59,095 nucleotides of DNA from Syntrophomonadaceae bacterium (GCA_012729835.1 JAAYCK010000129.1:1-59095), one strand, 5' to 3'; shown: positions 34,719 through 44,025, counted from the first letter of the stretch. The notes: generated by a model not told the origin, from the sequence alone. Made by a program: numbers and translations.

Positions 34719-35372
34719 ATGTCGCACGACCATATTATTGCTCGTGAGGGTTGGGGATATATTTTGTTTTTCCTGGTCCTGACTGGTATTGCCTATTACT
34801 TTGAATATACCGTTGCAGCTGTCTTATTATTAATGATTTGCCTGTTTATTGTGTTTTTCTTTAGAAATCCGGCAAGAAAACCAGTGGATGATGAATTTGC
34901 TGTTATAGCGCCGGCAGATGGTCGGGTGCTTTCCATCGAACGTGTTATTGAGGACAGACACTTAAAGGGTGAATCAATTAAAATCAGCATATTTCTGAGT
35001 TTATTTAACGTACATATCAACCGATTACCAATCCAAGCAACGGTTGATTGGACCTTACGTGAAGGTTATTCATTTCTGCCGGCTTATAAAGCCGAGGCTT
35101 CTGATACAAATGTTCGAAACTATCTGGCACTCTCTTCAGCATTCGGGCGTTTACTGGTAGTACAGATCACAGGTTTAGTAGCACGGAGACTTGTGTGTTG
35201 GGTAAATGCAGGAGATAAATTGCCTGCCGGAGCCCGGTTTGGGCTTATTAAATTTGGTTCTTGTACCGAAATATACGTACCCGGAGATACAACAATTTTA
35301 GTCGATGCAGGTCAGCGGGTCCGGGGAGGAGAGACAGTGATTGGCCGATTTGATAACCAAAAGATGTGCTAA
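34719..35372 (+). CDS. psd: Phosphatidylserine decarboxylase proenzyme
   Basis: The 217-residue protein is the short type. Two N-terminal membrane segments (14-50) precede the catalytic part with VIAPADGRVLSIE and SLFNVHINRLPI. The self-cleaving motif is GLIKFGSCTEIYVP, where the G-S bond yields the pyruvoyl group. It turns phosphatidylserine into phosphatidylethanolamine at the membrane. GAGGAG lies at good spacing before ATG 34719. The gene overlaps pssA, its substrate-making partner. Confidence 0.93.
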   Translation: MSHDHIIAREGWGYILFFLVLTGIAYYFEYTVAAVLLLMICLFIVFFFRNPARKPVDDEFAVIAPADGRVLSIERVIEDRHLKGESIKISIFLSLFNVHINRLPIQATVDWTLREGYSFLPAYKAEASDTNVRNYLALSSAFGRLLVVQITGLVARRLVCWVNAGDKLPAGARFGLIKFGSCTEIYVPGDTTILVDAGQRVRGGETVIGRFDNQKMC

Positions 35373-35856
35373 TGTCGTAACCCTGATCAACATCGTCTTC
35401 GGATCGATGTCTATACTCTATACTATTAACCAAAGCTATCGCTATGCCGCGATATTTATTCTGCTAGCAGTGATGATGGATGGAATGGATGGCAGGATAG
35501 CTCGCAGATTTGACGCTACATCTGAACTGGGCCGGGAACTGGATTCATTATGTGATCTGGTTTCCTTTGGGGTCGCACCCGCCGTTTTGCTTTATGCGCA
35601 GGTACTGAGCTATAGCGCGGGTTATGAAAGCTTGATAATTGCCGTTTTCTATATAGCATGCGGTTGCTTCCGGTTGGCCCGATTTAACGTACTCCGGGAT
35701 GACAAACATTTCATGGGAGTCCCCATAACCATAGCGGGGTTATTGATGGCAATTCTATCATTGCTGGCTGCGCGTATCGACCCGACTGTTATAATGATAG
35801 GTATGGTATTGTTATCATTTTTAATGATCAGTAAACTGCGGCTAAAGAAGATTTAG
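35341..35856 (+). CDS. pssA: CDP-diacylglycerol-serine O-phosphatidyltransferase
   Basis: The 171-residue membrane protein has the CDP-alcohol phosphotransferase signature DGMDGRIARRFDATSELG, extended to RELDSLCD (D-x2-D-G-x2-A-R-x8-G-x3-D-x3-D). It makes phosphatidylserine from CDP-diacylglycerol and serine. The TTG start lies 32 bases inside psd, with GGGGAGGAGAG upstream, so the pair is translationally coupled. Confidence 0.93.
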   Translation: MADLITKRCANVVTLINIVFGSMSILYTINQSYRYAAIFILLAVMMDGMDGRIARRFDATSELGRELDSLCDLVSFGVAPAVLLYAQVLSYSAGYESLIIAVFYIACGCFRLARFNVLRDDKHFMGVPITIAGLLMAILSLLAARIDPTVIMIGMVLLSFLMISKLRLKKI

Positions 35857-35999
35857 GTACTGAAAATAGTTGGAGCGGACAATTAAATATGATAGATAAT
35901 ACCCCTGCAAATAGCTCTATTAAAACCTGGGGTAATAAATAGAATTATATTAGTAGGGGTGGAGTGTTTCTGCCTCTACTTTTTCTTTGGAGGGCTGTA

Positions 36000-37490
36000 A
36001 TGAAAGATACAACATACTCTGGTAATGAACCGGGCCAAAACAATGATGATTTCGAAAATAATCCTTACCATTTGCAGAACCTTTTCGCCGAGGGTCTTGA
36101 ACGGGTAGATGACCTTTTGTCCAAGGCTCCGGCATTAATATATATTATTCAGGGAAAGAATTTAATATATCTTAACAAGACATTTACTGTGATAAGTGGC
36201 TACGATTTTAAGGACATGAAAACAGAGAATATCTTCTCGTTTGTGCATCCTGACGATTTGGAAAAGGTGATTACCAGTTATAGAAGGAGATTGGCTGGTG
36301 AATATGTTCCGCCTTATGAGGCCAGGATTGCTATTAAAAATGGGGGTTACCTCTGGGTATATTTCTCGGCAGAAGTAATTCAATACCAGAATAAGCCGGC
36401 AGTGATGGGAATTGCCCTGGATTTAACTCCGATCAAGCAGACTGAACATGCTCTTCGTATGTCTGAAGAAAAATTTGCCAAGGCCTTTGAAACTAGCCCT
36501 AATGCGATGGCAATTTACACCTTATCAGAAGGGCGATTCATAGAGGTTAACGATCAATTCAGTCTTATATTGGGTTACTCTCGGGAGGAGACAATAGGCA
36601 ATACCGCTCGTGATCTCAATCTTTGGCTGAATAAAGGAGAAAGACTAAAGTGGATTAAAACCATCACCAAATTCGAATCGGTACGCAATATAGAGGTAAA
36701 AAATCTAAACAAAAGCGGTAAGTTAATTGAAGGGTTGATTACGGCCGAGCGTATTGAATTTAATGGCGAAACTTGTATCCTAATCGTTTACACCGATATC
36801 AGTGAACAAAAAAGGCTTACCCGAGAATTAGCGCGCTTGGATCAAATGAATATGGTAGGAGAGATTGCTGCCAGTATAGGCCATGAGATACGCAATCCCA
36901 TTACCAGCGTACGAGGGTTTTTGCAGTATTTCAATGAAATAGAGTCCATGCAGGATTACCAGGAATTTTTCGGCATCATGATCGAGGAACTTGATCGCGC
37001 CAACCAGATCATTACGGAGTTTCTATCTTTGGCAAAAAACAAAAGAATAGAATTAAAACCTAACAATATCAATGATATTATCATTGCTATGACACCCCTT
37101 ATCAAGATCGATTCTCTAAATCAAGATAAATATTTGGACATCTCTTTGCAGGATATTCCTGACATTATGTTGGATGGCAACGAGATCCGTCAGATGATTT
37201 TTAATCTCATTCTCAACGGTTTGGATGCGATGGAAAAGAACAAGACAATACACCTGCGCACAGAGCTGGATGATAATGGTGACGTCTTGCTTATTGTTGA
37301 GGATGAAGGAACTGGGATTAACAACGATGTTTTGCCCAACATATTTACCCCTTTCTTCACCACTAAGGAGTTAGGTACAGGTTTGGGGCTGGCGGTCTGC
37401 TACAGTATCGCCGTACGGCACCAGGCATTTATTCAGGTCGATACCGATAACTGCGGAACCAGATTTACCGTCAGGTTCAGTCAAAACTAG
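36000..37490 (+). CDS. Cytoplasmic PAS histidine kinase, sporulation-kinase-like
   Basis: The 496-residue protein has PAS domains at about 35-145 and 155-270. A HisKA domain follows with His295 in GHEIRNPITSVRGFLQYF and an HATPase with N406 (ILNGLDAM), DEGTGI and GTGLGL. The H-box is of the type seen in Bacillus KinA-E kinases that feed Spo0A, so a role in sporulation entry is possible. No membrane segments are present, so it senses an internal signal. ATG 36000 has GGAGGG upstream; the frame opens at 35964 without a good site. No response regulator is beside it, as is usual for orphan sporulation kinases. Confidence 0.85.
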   Translation: MKDTTYSGNEPGQNNDDFENNPYHLQNLFAEGLERVDDLLSKAPALIYIIQGKNLIYLNKTFTVISGYDFKDMKTENIFSFVHPDDLEKVITSYRRRLAGEYVPPYEARIAIKNGGYLWVYFSAEVIQYQNKPAVMGIALDLTPIKQTEHALRMSEEKFAKAFETSPNAMAIYTLSEGRFIEVNDQFSLILGYSREETIGNTARDLNLWLNKGERLKWIKTITKFESVRNIEVKNLNKSGKLIEGLITAERIEFNGETCILIVYTDISEQKRLTRELARLDQMNMVGEIAASIGHEIRNPITSVRGFLQYFNEIESMQDYQEFFGIMIEELDRANQIITEFLSLAKNKRIELKPNNINDIIIAMTPLIKIDSLNQDKYLDISLQDIPDIMLDGNEIRQMIFNLILNGLDAMEKNKTIHLRTELDDNGDVLLIVEDEGTGINNDVLPNIFTPFFTTKELGTGLGLAVCYSIAVRHQAFIQVDTDNCGTRFTVRFSQN

Positions 37491-37648
37491 ATGAATAAGT
37501 ATAATAGTCCAGTTAAACAGCCTATCCTTATCATGTTTCAATGAGCAGGGCAGGCCGTTTGTTTATTGCCCATAACCTACCGGATAAATTTGTTAAAGGC
37601 CAGTCGGGATATTATAATAAATATATTATTGCGAAGGCGGCCATATCA

Positions 37649-39325
37649 ATGATGATAAAAAAATCTGGTTTTGTAAGGTCCTTCACTATCCTGCGTTTGT
37701 TTATCGGCATATTCTGGTCTTTTTATTCTCTGAAATACTACCGGGTATTCAGGGGAAGCAGCTGGGTAGAAGCTCGGAGACAAGAACTATATGTTAGTGA
37801 AGCCAGGCGCTTTCGCCTGACAGCAGTAGAACTAGGGGGACTGCTCATAAAACTGGGGCAGTTTTTTAGTACCCGGGTAGATCTGCTGCCTAAGAATAGC
37901 ATTCAGGAACTGTCAGGCCTCCAGGATGAAGTCAGAGCGGAGGCATTTGTTGATATCCGACAAGTGATCGAAGAAGATTTTCAGCTTCCCCTTGAGCAGG
38001 TATATAAATATATCGATCCCCATCCACTGGCTTCGGCGTCATTGGGACAGGTCCATCAGGGTGAATTGGAGGATGGATCACAGATCGCCATCAAAGTACA
38101 GAGACCAAATATTGATCAACTGGTTAATATAGACCTTGGCGCGATTTGGCGTGTAATTTCACTTATTAAACTATTTACGGATTGGAACAAATTTATTGAT
38201 CTTGATGCCATATACAAAGAATTTGCCGTTACCATCCGAGCCGAACTCAATTATCTTCAGGAAGGTCGTAATGCAGAGACCGTCGCTGCCAATTTCGCTG
38301 ATGATAGTGAAATCATAATTCCACGGATTTTCTGGGAGTATACCAGAGCCAGAGTTTTGACTATGGAATATCTGGGCGGAATCAAGGTAAACGAAATTGA
38401 ACACTTACAAGCTGCCGATGTAGATTGCGCGAGAGTGGCTGAAAAGCTATTGGCTGCTTATGTTAAACAGGTATTGATCGATGGATTTTATCATGCCGAT
38501 CCCCATCCTGGCAATTTGTTTGTAAGTGAGGACGGCAAAATTATCATGCTGGACTTTGGCATGGTAGGCAGTATTACCCCGGCGGTTAGAAAAACGCTGG
38601 TAGAGATGTCACTAGCCCTGGTTAGCCGCGACTTTACCCAAGTAGTCAGCTATCTGGTCAAGCTGGGTTTTATTAGATCAAATGCAGAGAGTGATGCCCT
38701 GCTTCGTGCTATTAGTGTTTTTGTGGAAGGTTTTTTGGGTAACGGAGAAGAATTAACTGATACAGATTTCAGTGGTTTCCTTAAGGATCTGGAGGTATTA
38801 CTCTATGAACAGCCTTTTCAGATCCCGGCCAATTATACCTTCTTGGGCCGGGCACTCGGCACTCTTTATGGCATATGTGTAGGACTCAATCCCCAAATAA
38901 GCTTTATTGATGTTTCACGCCCATATGTAGACGAGATCGTACCCGGTAAAAACAGTATATTTACTTTAATAAAGGATCAATCCAAAAGGCTGGGAAAGTC
39001 GCTTATACAACTGCCAACGCTGGCAGAATCGGTACTAGTCAAAGCCGAGCGTGGTGATTTAAGTATAAATGTGCCTCTGCGGTCCTTGAACGACTCTCTG
39101 GACAACAATACTCGGGCCATAAGGATGGTAGCCTGGGCGATAATGTGGGGTGTAGCCTTGCTGGCCACGGTAATGCTACTGATAAATGGCTGGGAGAAGT
39201 ATGCCAAATGGACCGGGATATTTGCTATAATAGTGTTCCTGTTGTTTCTTAAGAATACTACGACGCCTTCCCGGAGGAGAGCTCCACATCCGCCGGTATT
39301 AATCAAGCGTGATAATAAATCCTGA
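37649..39325 (+). CDS. ABC1/AarF (UbiB-like) kinase family protein
   Basis: The protein has about 559 residues, with GGLLIKLGQFFSTRVDLLP, ASASLGQVHQGELEDGSQIAIKVQRP (the unusual A-rich loop and the ATP lysine), YHADPHPGNLFV and MLDFGMVGSI. Two membrane segments lie at the C-terminus. The family is an atypical kinase/ATPase linked to isoprenoid-quinone biosynthesis in other bacteria; its role in anaerobes is unclear. I favour ATG 37649 behind AAGGCGG, since the frame's first ATG at 37541 has no ribosome site. Confidence 0.85.
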   Translation: MMIKKSGFVRSFTILRLFIGIFWSFYSLKYYRVFRGSSWVEARRQELYVSEARRFRLTAVELGGLLIKLGQFFSTRVDLLPKNSIQELSGLQDEVRAEAFVDIRQVIEEDFQLPLEQVYKYIDPHPLASASLGQVHQGELEDGSQIAIKVQRPNIDQLVNIDLGAIWRVISLIKLFTDWNKFIDLDAIYKEFAVTIRAELNYLQEGRNAETVAANFADDSEIIIPRIFWEYTRARVLTMEYLGGIKVNEIEHLQAADVDCARVAEKLLAAYVKQVLIDGFYHADPHPGNLFVSEDGKIIMLDFGMVGSITPAVRKTLVEMSLALVSRDFTQVVSYLVKLGFIRSNAESDALLRAISVFVEGFLGNGEELTDTDFSGFLKDLEVLLYEQPFQIPANYTFLGRALGTLYGICVGLNPQISFIDVSRPYVDEIVPGKNSIFTLIKDQSKRLGKSLIQLPTLAESVLVKAERGDLSINVPLRSLNDSLDNNTRAIRMVAWAIMWGVALLATVMLLINGWEKYAKWTGIFAIIVFLLFLKNTTTPSRRRAPHPPVLIKRDNKS

Positions 39326-39361
39326 TCAAATAAACAGCTATTGTTAAAGGAGTTAAGTGGC

Positions 39362-39835
39362 ATGCAAAAACAACCCAGTTCTCGAACCTGTTTTATTTGT
39401 GGCCGAGAAAATGATGTTGGTCTGAAGATGGACTTTTATAATGATCACGAAGCTAAACAGGTAATATCAGAGATAATTATTCCTGAGCACTTCAATGGAT
39501 ACCCCGGAGTTGCTCATGGCGGCATCATCGGAGCGATTCTTGACGAGACTTCCGGACGGGCGATATTGCTGGACGGTAATAAGGATGATCTCTTTGTTAC
39601 CACAAAATTGGAGGTCAAATACAGGAAACCCACACCTACAGAAGAATCTTTAATCGCAGTAGGATGGATCATACGACGCGACCGTACTCGCGCCAAGGTG
39701 GCTGCCGAACTGCGCCGGGCTGATGGGACGGTAACCGCGCAATGTCAGGCGACCATTATAAAGCCGCCTAAGAGCTATCTGGAATCCTGCAATTGGGCTG
39801 AGGAAGACAAGTATTGGCGTGTTTATGAAGACTAA
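39362..39835 (+). CDS. PaaI-type hotdog thioesterase
   Basis: The 157-residue protein contains PGVAHGGIIGAILDETSGRA, the H-G-G-x8-D-E segment typical of the PaaI/YbgC-like hotdog thioesterases, and a short N-terminal segment SRTCFICGREN with a C-x2-C pair. It probably hydrolyses an acyl-CoA. AAAGGAG precedes ATG 39362 at nine bases. The N-terminal cysteine pair occurs in several clostridial members. Confidence 0.83.
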   Translation: MQKQPSSRTCFICGRENDVGLKMDFYNDHEAKQVISEIIIPEHFNGYPGVAHGGIIGAILDETSGRAILLDGNKDDLFVTTKLEVKYRKPTPTEESLIAVGWIIRRDRTRAKVAAELRRADGTVTAQCQATIIKPPKSYLESCNWAEEDKYWRVYED

Positions 39836-39861
39836 AATCTAAGGATTTCGGGGTGTTGTAA

Positions 39862-40155
39862 ATGCGAAATGATATACTTTTTCATGGAATTATCGAGGGG
39901 CAGGGGCGAGTTATTTCAGTTAATACAGCAGAGGCGGATCCCACGCTGATGATTGATGCATCAGCTTTCCCGGAGAGAGTGGATACGGATGAAAGTATGG
40001 CCGTCAATGGTGTTTGCCTGACCGTACAATCGGCCAGCAATGGCTTATTGACCTTTAATCTATGGCCGGCAACCTTGGAGAAGACAAATCTCAGCCAGTT
40101 GGAGCCTGGAATGGCTGTTAACCTGGAAAAGAATCGCCGAGCGTCAAGTAATTGA
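39862..40155 (+). CDS. Single lumazine-binding domain (half of riboflavin synthase)
   Basis: The 97-residue protein matches the N-terminal lumazine-binding repeat of riboflavin synthase (RibE): FHGIIEGQGRVIS at the start, ESMAVNGVCLTVQS, then PATLEKTNLSQLEPGMAVNL. A full enzyme has two such repeats (about 210 residues). Here the frame ends at RRASSN and no second repeat is found downstream before 40235. GGGGTG precedes the start. It could be a decayed gene or a stand-alone domain that binds flavin or lumazine. No other riboflavin gene is nearby. Confidence 0.75.
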   Translation: MRNDILFHGIIEGQGRVISVNTAEADPTLMIDASAFPERVDTDESMAVNGVCLTVQSASNGLLTFNLWPATLEKTNLSQLEPGMAVNLEKNRRASSN

Positions 40156-40234
40156 TTAAATGGTATATTAAGTTGATGAAAATAGATTACTTAGAGGTGT
40201 ATTATATAATAAATGAAAAGACGGGGGATGAGTT

Positions 40235-41275
40235 ATGCTGAACGACAGGGACGAAAATCAGACTAACATTGGTACCGGTAATGATCCGTGCCCCGTTTGC
40301 AATATCGATCCATCGTTTATCAAATGTAATCAGGTTTCCGCGGAACAGCTCTGTGTGGCAGGGATGGAACATTATGATGACGGTGAATTACTCAAAGCTC
40401 TCCAGTATTATATGACTGCGCTTTCACTCAAACCGGATTTCATTCCGGCGCTTTTAGGTACTACCTGTGTGCTGGTGGCTATGGAACGCTATGCTGAAGC
40501 CCAGACCTATCTGGATTATGTATTTGAATTGGATCCTGATATCAAGGATGCCAAATTGCTGAGGAATATTATCAATAATGCCAGAAGCGGTTTCCCAGTG
40601 CCGGAAGAAACGGTCGAAGATGAAGTAAGCGCGGCCCTGGAAGAGGACATCTTCGTTTCAGAACCATCGTTGTTGAAGAAGTATCAACCATATATTGTGA
40701 TTGCGATAGTTCTTGTTGTGTGCTATGTCTTGTCAGGTCCTTTTCTATGGGGTAAAAAGGCTGAGACCAAGACACCTGATATTGCTGATATCCGCAGCAG
40801 CCTGGGGGCGGAACCGGCCTTGCTGAAAAGTGACGTAAAAGCTGAGATGAAAGGTGAAAAAATCATTCTTTCCGGGCAGGTAGCCAGTCAAGCTGAACGG
40901 AGATTGGCGGTGGTTATTGCCGAGAATGCGGGACAACCCTTGAAAGTGGATGCAAGCCAGCTGAAGGTAGGTGCGGTAGCTGAATCAAAAAAGACAGCCA
41001 GCGCAGGGTCTGTATCTCAGAACCAAGCGCAGACTAAACCGGTGAGTAAAACCGAGCCTAAAGCCGAATCAAAACCAGTTTCAAACCCGCAGAGTTCCCA
41101 GCAGACCAGTAAAAAGGATTATTACACGGTAAAGCCAGGAGATATCTTGAGTCAAATCGCCCGTAATAAATATGGAGATGGTAAGTACTGGACCAAAATA
41201 CAGGCTGCCAATCCCGATCTTCTGAAGGATCCCGGAGACCTGGAACCGGGAATGGTTCTCCTTTTGCCTGATTAA
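40235..41275 (+). CDS. TPR - membrane - LysM protein
   Basis: The 346-residue protein begins with a cysteine-containing head (CPVCNIDPSFIKC) and a TPR-like helical part (40-115). One membrane segment follows (151-173), then a small extracellular domain (185-245) resembling a BON domain. A Ser/Pro/Lys-rich linker leads to a C-terminal LysM (296-345: YYTVKPGDILSQIARNKYGD). LysM binds peptidoglycan. With the N-terminus in the cytoplasm, the protein would link cytosolic TPR contacts to the cell wall. GGGGGATGAGTT precedes ATG 40235. I know no named homologue. Confidence 0.8.
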   Translation: MLNDRDENQTNIGTGNDPCPVCNIDPSFIKCNQVSAEQLCVAGMEHYDDGELLKALQYYMTALSLKPDFIPALLGTTCVLVAMERYAEAQTYLDYVFELDPDIKDAKLLRNIINNARSGFPVPEETVEDEVSAALEEDIFVSEPSLLKKYQPYIVIAIVLVVCYVLSGPFLWGKKAETKTPDIADIRSSLGAEPALLKSDVKAEMKGEKIILSGQVASQAERRLAVVIAENAGQPLKVDASQLKVGAVAESKKTASAGSVSQNQAQTKPVSKTEPKAESKPVSNPQSSQQTSKKDYYTVKPGDILSQIARNKYGDGKYWTKIQAANPDLLKDPGDLEPGMVLLLPD

Positions 41276-41346
41276 GCCTCTCAATGGATGACAAAACATG
41301 AACAAGGGCATAATAACTCAAAAAGCCGGAAGGCGGTGATTATGAG

Positions 41347-41505
41347 ATGGATGCCCCCAAAATGCAGGTCAAGTGTTCAGTAACCAATTGTGCTTATAAC
41401 AAAAAGAAACTCTGCTTTGCCGATAGTCTAGAGGTAAACGCCATGGGTGATGGTTTTGCAGACAGTAGTGAAGGTACTTGTTGTTCGACCTTTATCAATG
41501 AATAG
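41347..41505 (+). CDS. DUF1540 small cysteine protein
   Basis: The 52-residue protein carries VKCSVTNCAYNKKKLCFADS and ends CCSTFINE. The spacing of cysteines (C-x4-C-x7-C, then CC near the end) is the DUF1540 signature, a family of small proteins common in spore-forming Clostridia and often present as tandem copies. Function is unknown; a metal site is likely. GGAAGGCGG lies upstream of ATG 41347 and a terminator follows immediately. Confidence 0.85.
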   Translation: MDAPKMQVKCSVTNCAYNKKKLCFADSLEVNAMGDGFADSSEGTCCSTFINE

Positions 41506-41518
41506 GAAGCATATTAAC

Positions 41519-41545
41519 AAAGCCGGGGAAATATTCTCCGGCTTT
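41519..41545 (+). terminator. Terminator after DUF1540
   Basis: AAAGCCGG (41519-41526) pairs with CCGGCTTT (41538-41545). The enoyl-CoA hydratase gene converges from the other side. Confidence 0.8.
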
Positions 41546-41552
41546 ATGTATC

Positions 41553-42317
41553 CTATTCCATTGACGCTTGCACCTGGCGTAGGGTATTTTTTACTTCCTC
41601 GCTCACAAATGAATCCCCAAAAGGCTGCCAGTCACACTCCTCCAGCATCTGTTGCATGACAATGATCGCAGGACGCCGATGACTCTTTTTTAGCCTTATA
41701 AATGGACGACTGGGGGTATCGATTAATGCAGATACCTTTTGTTTGGCCCTTTCCAGTAAAAGTTCAGGCTGATCTACCAGTTCATCGATTATACCCATTT
41801 CCAGAGCCCTGACCGGATTAATGTTTTCTGCTTTAAATATGATGTCCTTATAGTTTTTAACACTACCCAGACCCCAACGCATGACCTCGGCTTCAATAGG
41901 AGTCAACGACAAACCAATCTTGATCTCACTCATACCGATCTTGATTCGATCATTGTTTAAAGCAATCAGATAATCACTGGTCAATGCAAAGATCATTCCG
42001 CCGGCTACAGTATGGCCGTTTAAACAAGAAACCACCGGTTTCGTACAACAGAATAGTTTCAATAATACCTGCTCTTCATATAAGAACCAGTCAATGGCTT
42101 GTTGGGCATCAGTGAAAATAGTCAGTTCAGGCAAACAAAAACCGCTGGAAAAAAAGCGCCCTTCGCCAATCAGGATTAGACCCTTGATATCTTCATCGTC
42201 GTTGACACGATCGAGTATTTTATCCAACTGCTTTAATACAGTAAGACTAATAGAGTTTGTCTTGGGGTTATTGAGTTTCGCGATAATAGTATTATCTTCG
42301 ATACTAAGATCCAGCAT
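41553..42317 (-). CDS. Enoyl-CoA hydratase/isomerase family protein
   Basis: The 254-residue crotonase-fold protein shows GEGRFFSSGFCLPEL (oxyanion hole region) and LNGHTVAGGMIFALTSDYLI (second oxyanion Gly). The first catalytic Glu position, in KIGMSEIKIGLSL, is present, but the second is less clear (PIEAEVMRWG), so it may be a hydratase-like relative such as a dienoyl-CoA hydratase or isomerase. ATG 42317 follows AAGGGGG; the TTG at 42335 is in frame without a site. It acts on a CoA ester. Confidence 0.82.
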   Translation of the reverse strand: MLDLSIEDNTIIAKLNNPKTNSISLTVLKQLDKILDRVNDDEDIKGLILIGEGRFFSSGFCLPELTIFTDAQQAIDWFLYEEQVLLKLFCCTKPVVSCLNGHTVAGGMIFALTSDYLIALNNDRIKIGMSEIKIGLSLTPIEAEVMRWGLGSVKNYKDIIFKAENINPVRALEMGIIDELVDQPELLLERAKQKVSALIDTPSRPFIRLKKSHRRPAIIVMQQMLEECDWQPFGDSFVSEEVKNTLRQVQASME

Positions 42318-42426
42318 AAGAACGGCCCCCTTCAAATCTGTCTGTATGGTATATCTTTATATTCTTTTCATATCGAATATTTCCTGCAAGTAATATCTAT
42401 GCCGACAATATAACATGATTGAAGTC

Positions 42427-42461
42427 AAAAAAAATGGCTCTTCCCGTTGGAGGGAAAAGCC
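42427..42461 (-). terminator. Terminator of the HTH-like gene
   Basis: On the minus strand GGCTTTTCCC pairs with GGGAAGAGCC, with loop TCCAAC, and eight T residues follow after CA. Confidence 0.85.
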
Positions 42462-42478
42462 TGGTGGAATTACTATAC

Positions 42479-42859
42479 TTATAAAACTTCCACATCCATC
42501 TTCACTCTGACTTGTTTATCTTCCAGATTGCTGATCACGCCCAGGATGTTGCTTACCATATTGCCCGGACCGGAAGTATCGATAGAAAAGCTGAATCCGG
42601 AACTAATCGAATGATCTAGCGATAAGGGCCGGGCAGTTTTGACTGGACGTTTTAGTTTGTTTTTACCTGAATCACCATTATGGCGACTTCCTTTTCGCTG
42701 TAAAGGAAGTCCTATCTCATGAGCAATGTTGTAATATACCGGCCGGGTTATACCCCAATGTTCTAAGATGTCATTGATGCTGCTTTCAGATCTGATCTCA
42801 GTCAGATATGTAAGCTTATCCTCCTTGGAAAGTCCTTTGAAATCCTGATATGAAATCAT
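42479..42859 (-). CDS. Hypothetical protein with a possible helix-turn-helix
   Basis: The 126-residue protein has MISYQDFKGLSKEDKLTYLT followed by SINDILEHWGITRPVYYNIA, which looks like a helix-turn-helix, then a basic linker and a C-terminal half with strands (FSFSIDTSGPGNMVSNILGV). The C-terminal SNLEDKQVRVKMDVEVL ends the chain. No named family is recognised; a DNA-binding regulator is plausible. ATG 42859 has GGAGG nine bases upstream. It is divergent from the DegV gene, and a repeat pair in the shared upstream region may be its operator. Confidence 0.6.
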   Translation of the reverse strand: MISYQDFKGLSKEDKLTYLTEIRSESSINDILEHWGITRPVYYNIAHEIGLPLQRKGSRHNGDSGKNKLKRPVKTARPLSLDHSISSGFSFSIDTSGPGNMVSNILGVISNLEDKQVRVKMDVEVL

Positions 42860-42914
42860 AAACTTCATCCTCCATATGTTTAATTAATAATAAACTTGCC
42901 AATAAATATTATGA

Positions 42915-42967
42915 ATATACCTGCAGTTTTATGTTTTTCTGTTTATGATATAAAAGGTATATGCAGG
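42915..42967. repeat. Inverted repeat in the region between the HTH-like gene and degV
   Basis: ATATACCTGCAG (42915-42926) and GGTATATGCAGG (42956-42967) share the pairs ATATACC/GGTATAT and CCTGCA/TGCAGG. The repeat sits in the divergent promoter region, where a regulator could bind. Confidence 0.4.
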
Positions 42968-43022
42968 ATTTAATTAAGGTTTGGCGAATTAAAGATTCAT
43001 CAAAATAAGGGGGATATCTGAT

Positions 43023-43883
43023 ATGGCTATAAAGATCTTGAGCGATAGTACTTCATACATAGATACAGAAACCCAAAAAGAACTTGACATTGAACTCTTT
43101 CCTCTTACTGTACACTTTCCCGATGAGAGCTTTAAGGAGACAGAAGTGGATTATGACTATTTTTATAGGAAAATTGAAAAAACCGGAATAATACCAACCT
43201 CGTCTCAACCTACGCCAGGTGACATATATGAGAAGTTTTACTCACTAGCTGAACAAGGCCATGATATCATGGCCATCTTCATTTCTTCTGCTATGAGTGG
43301 TACCTATTCAACAGCAGTGGCGGCCCGGGAGCAAGTGCTGGAGAAGTTTCCGGCTGCCAAAATTGTGATTTTTGATTCATACACCAATTGTATGGCCTTG
43401 GGATTACAGGTTATCGCCGCCGCACACCAGGTAAAGACCGGGGGAAGCTTGGAGTCAGTGATAAAGGCGGCTGAACACATCCGCGAATGCGTACATTTCT
43501 ATTTTGTTCCCGAAACGCTGGAGTATCTAAAAAAGGGAGGAAGGATGGGAACCGCTTCTGCATTGCTCGGCACGATTTTAAATATTCGTCCCATTTTAAC
43601 GGTGGATATGAAAAAGGGAATGACTCATCTCTATGAAAAAGCCAGAGGAACCAGTGCTGCCATCAAACGGATGCTTCAGCTGATCGAAGAAGACAACCGG
43701 AAATATGGTCTTGAAGAAATCATTGTCCACCATATCAACGCACCGGAAAAAGCCAAGGGTATCCGCGATTCACTGCAGGAACGCTATGGCAAACCGGTCA
43801 GAATCTGTTCTATCGGACCGGTGATCGGTCTGCACACCGGACTTGGTACGGTCGGCTTCGTATATTCTACAGAACGGGTATAG
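43023..43883 (+). CDS. DegV family fatty-acid-binding protein
   Basis: The 286-residue protein has ILSDSTSYIDTE, TSQPTPGDIYEKF, IFISSAMSGTYSTAV, and KKGGRMGTASALLG, all standard for DegV/FakB proteins. They hold a single fatty acid, and in FakAB systems hand it to the kinase FakA. No fakA is next to it. AAGGGGG lies upstream of ATG 43023. Length is normal. Confidence 0.9.
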   Translation: MAIKILSDSTSYIDTETQKELDIELFPLTVHFPDESFKETEVDYDYFYRKIEKTGIIPTSSQPTPGDIYEKFYSLAEQGHDIMAIFISSAMSGTYSTAVAAREQVLEKFPAAKIVIFDSYTNCMALGLQVIAAAHQVKTGGSLESVIKAAEHIRECVHFYFVPETLEYLKKGGRMGTASALLGTILNIRPILTVDMKKGMTHLYEKARGTSAAIKRMLQLIEEDNRKYGLEEIIVHHINAPEKAKGIRDSLQERYGKPVRICSIGPVIGLHTGLGTVGFVYSTERV

Positions 43884-44025
43884 TATCAACCAGCCTGCTT
43901 AAAATCTAAAAGCGATCTAACACAGATATCGTCCAGGACATCACCACTAATATCCAAATAGCTAATACAATTGCTCTATAGTATAATACAACAAAATACA
44001 ACAACAATTCCGGGAAGGTGAAGCC

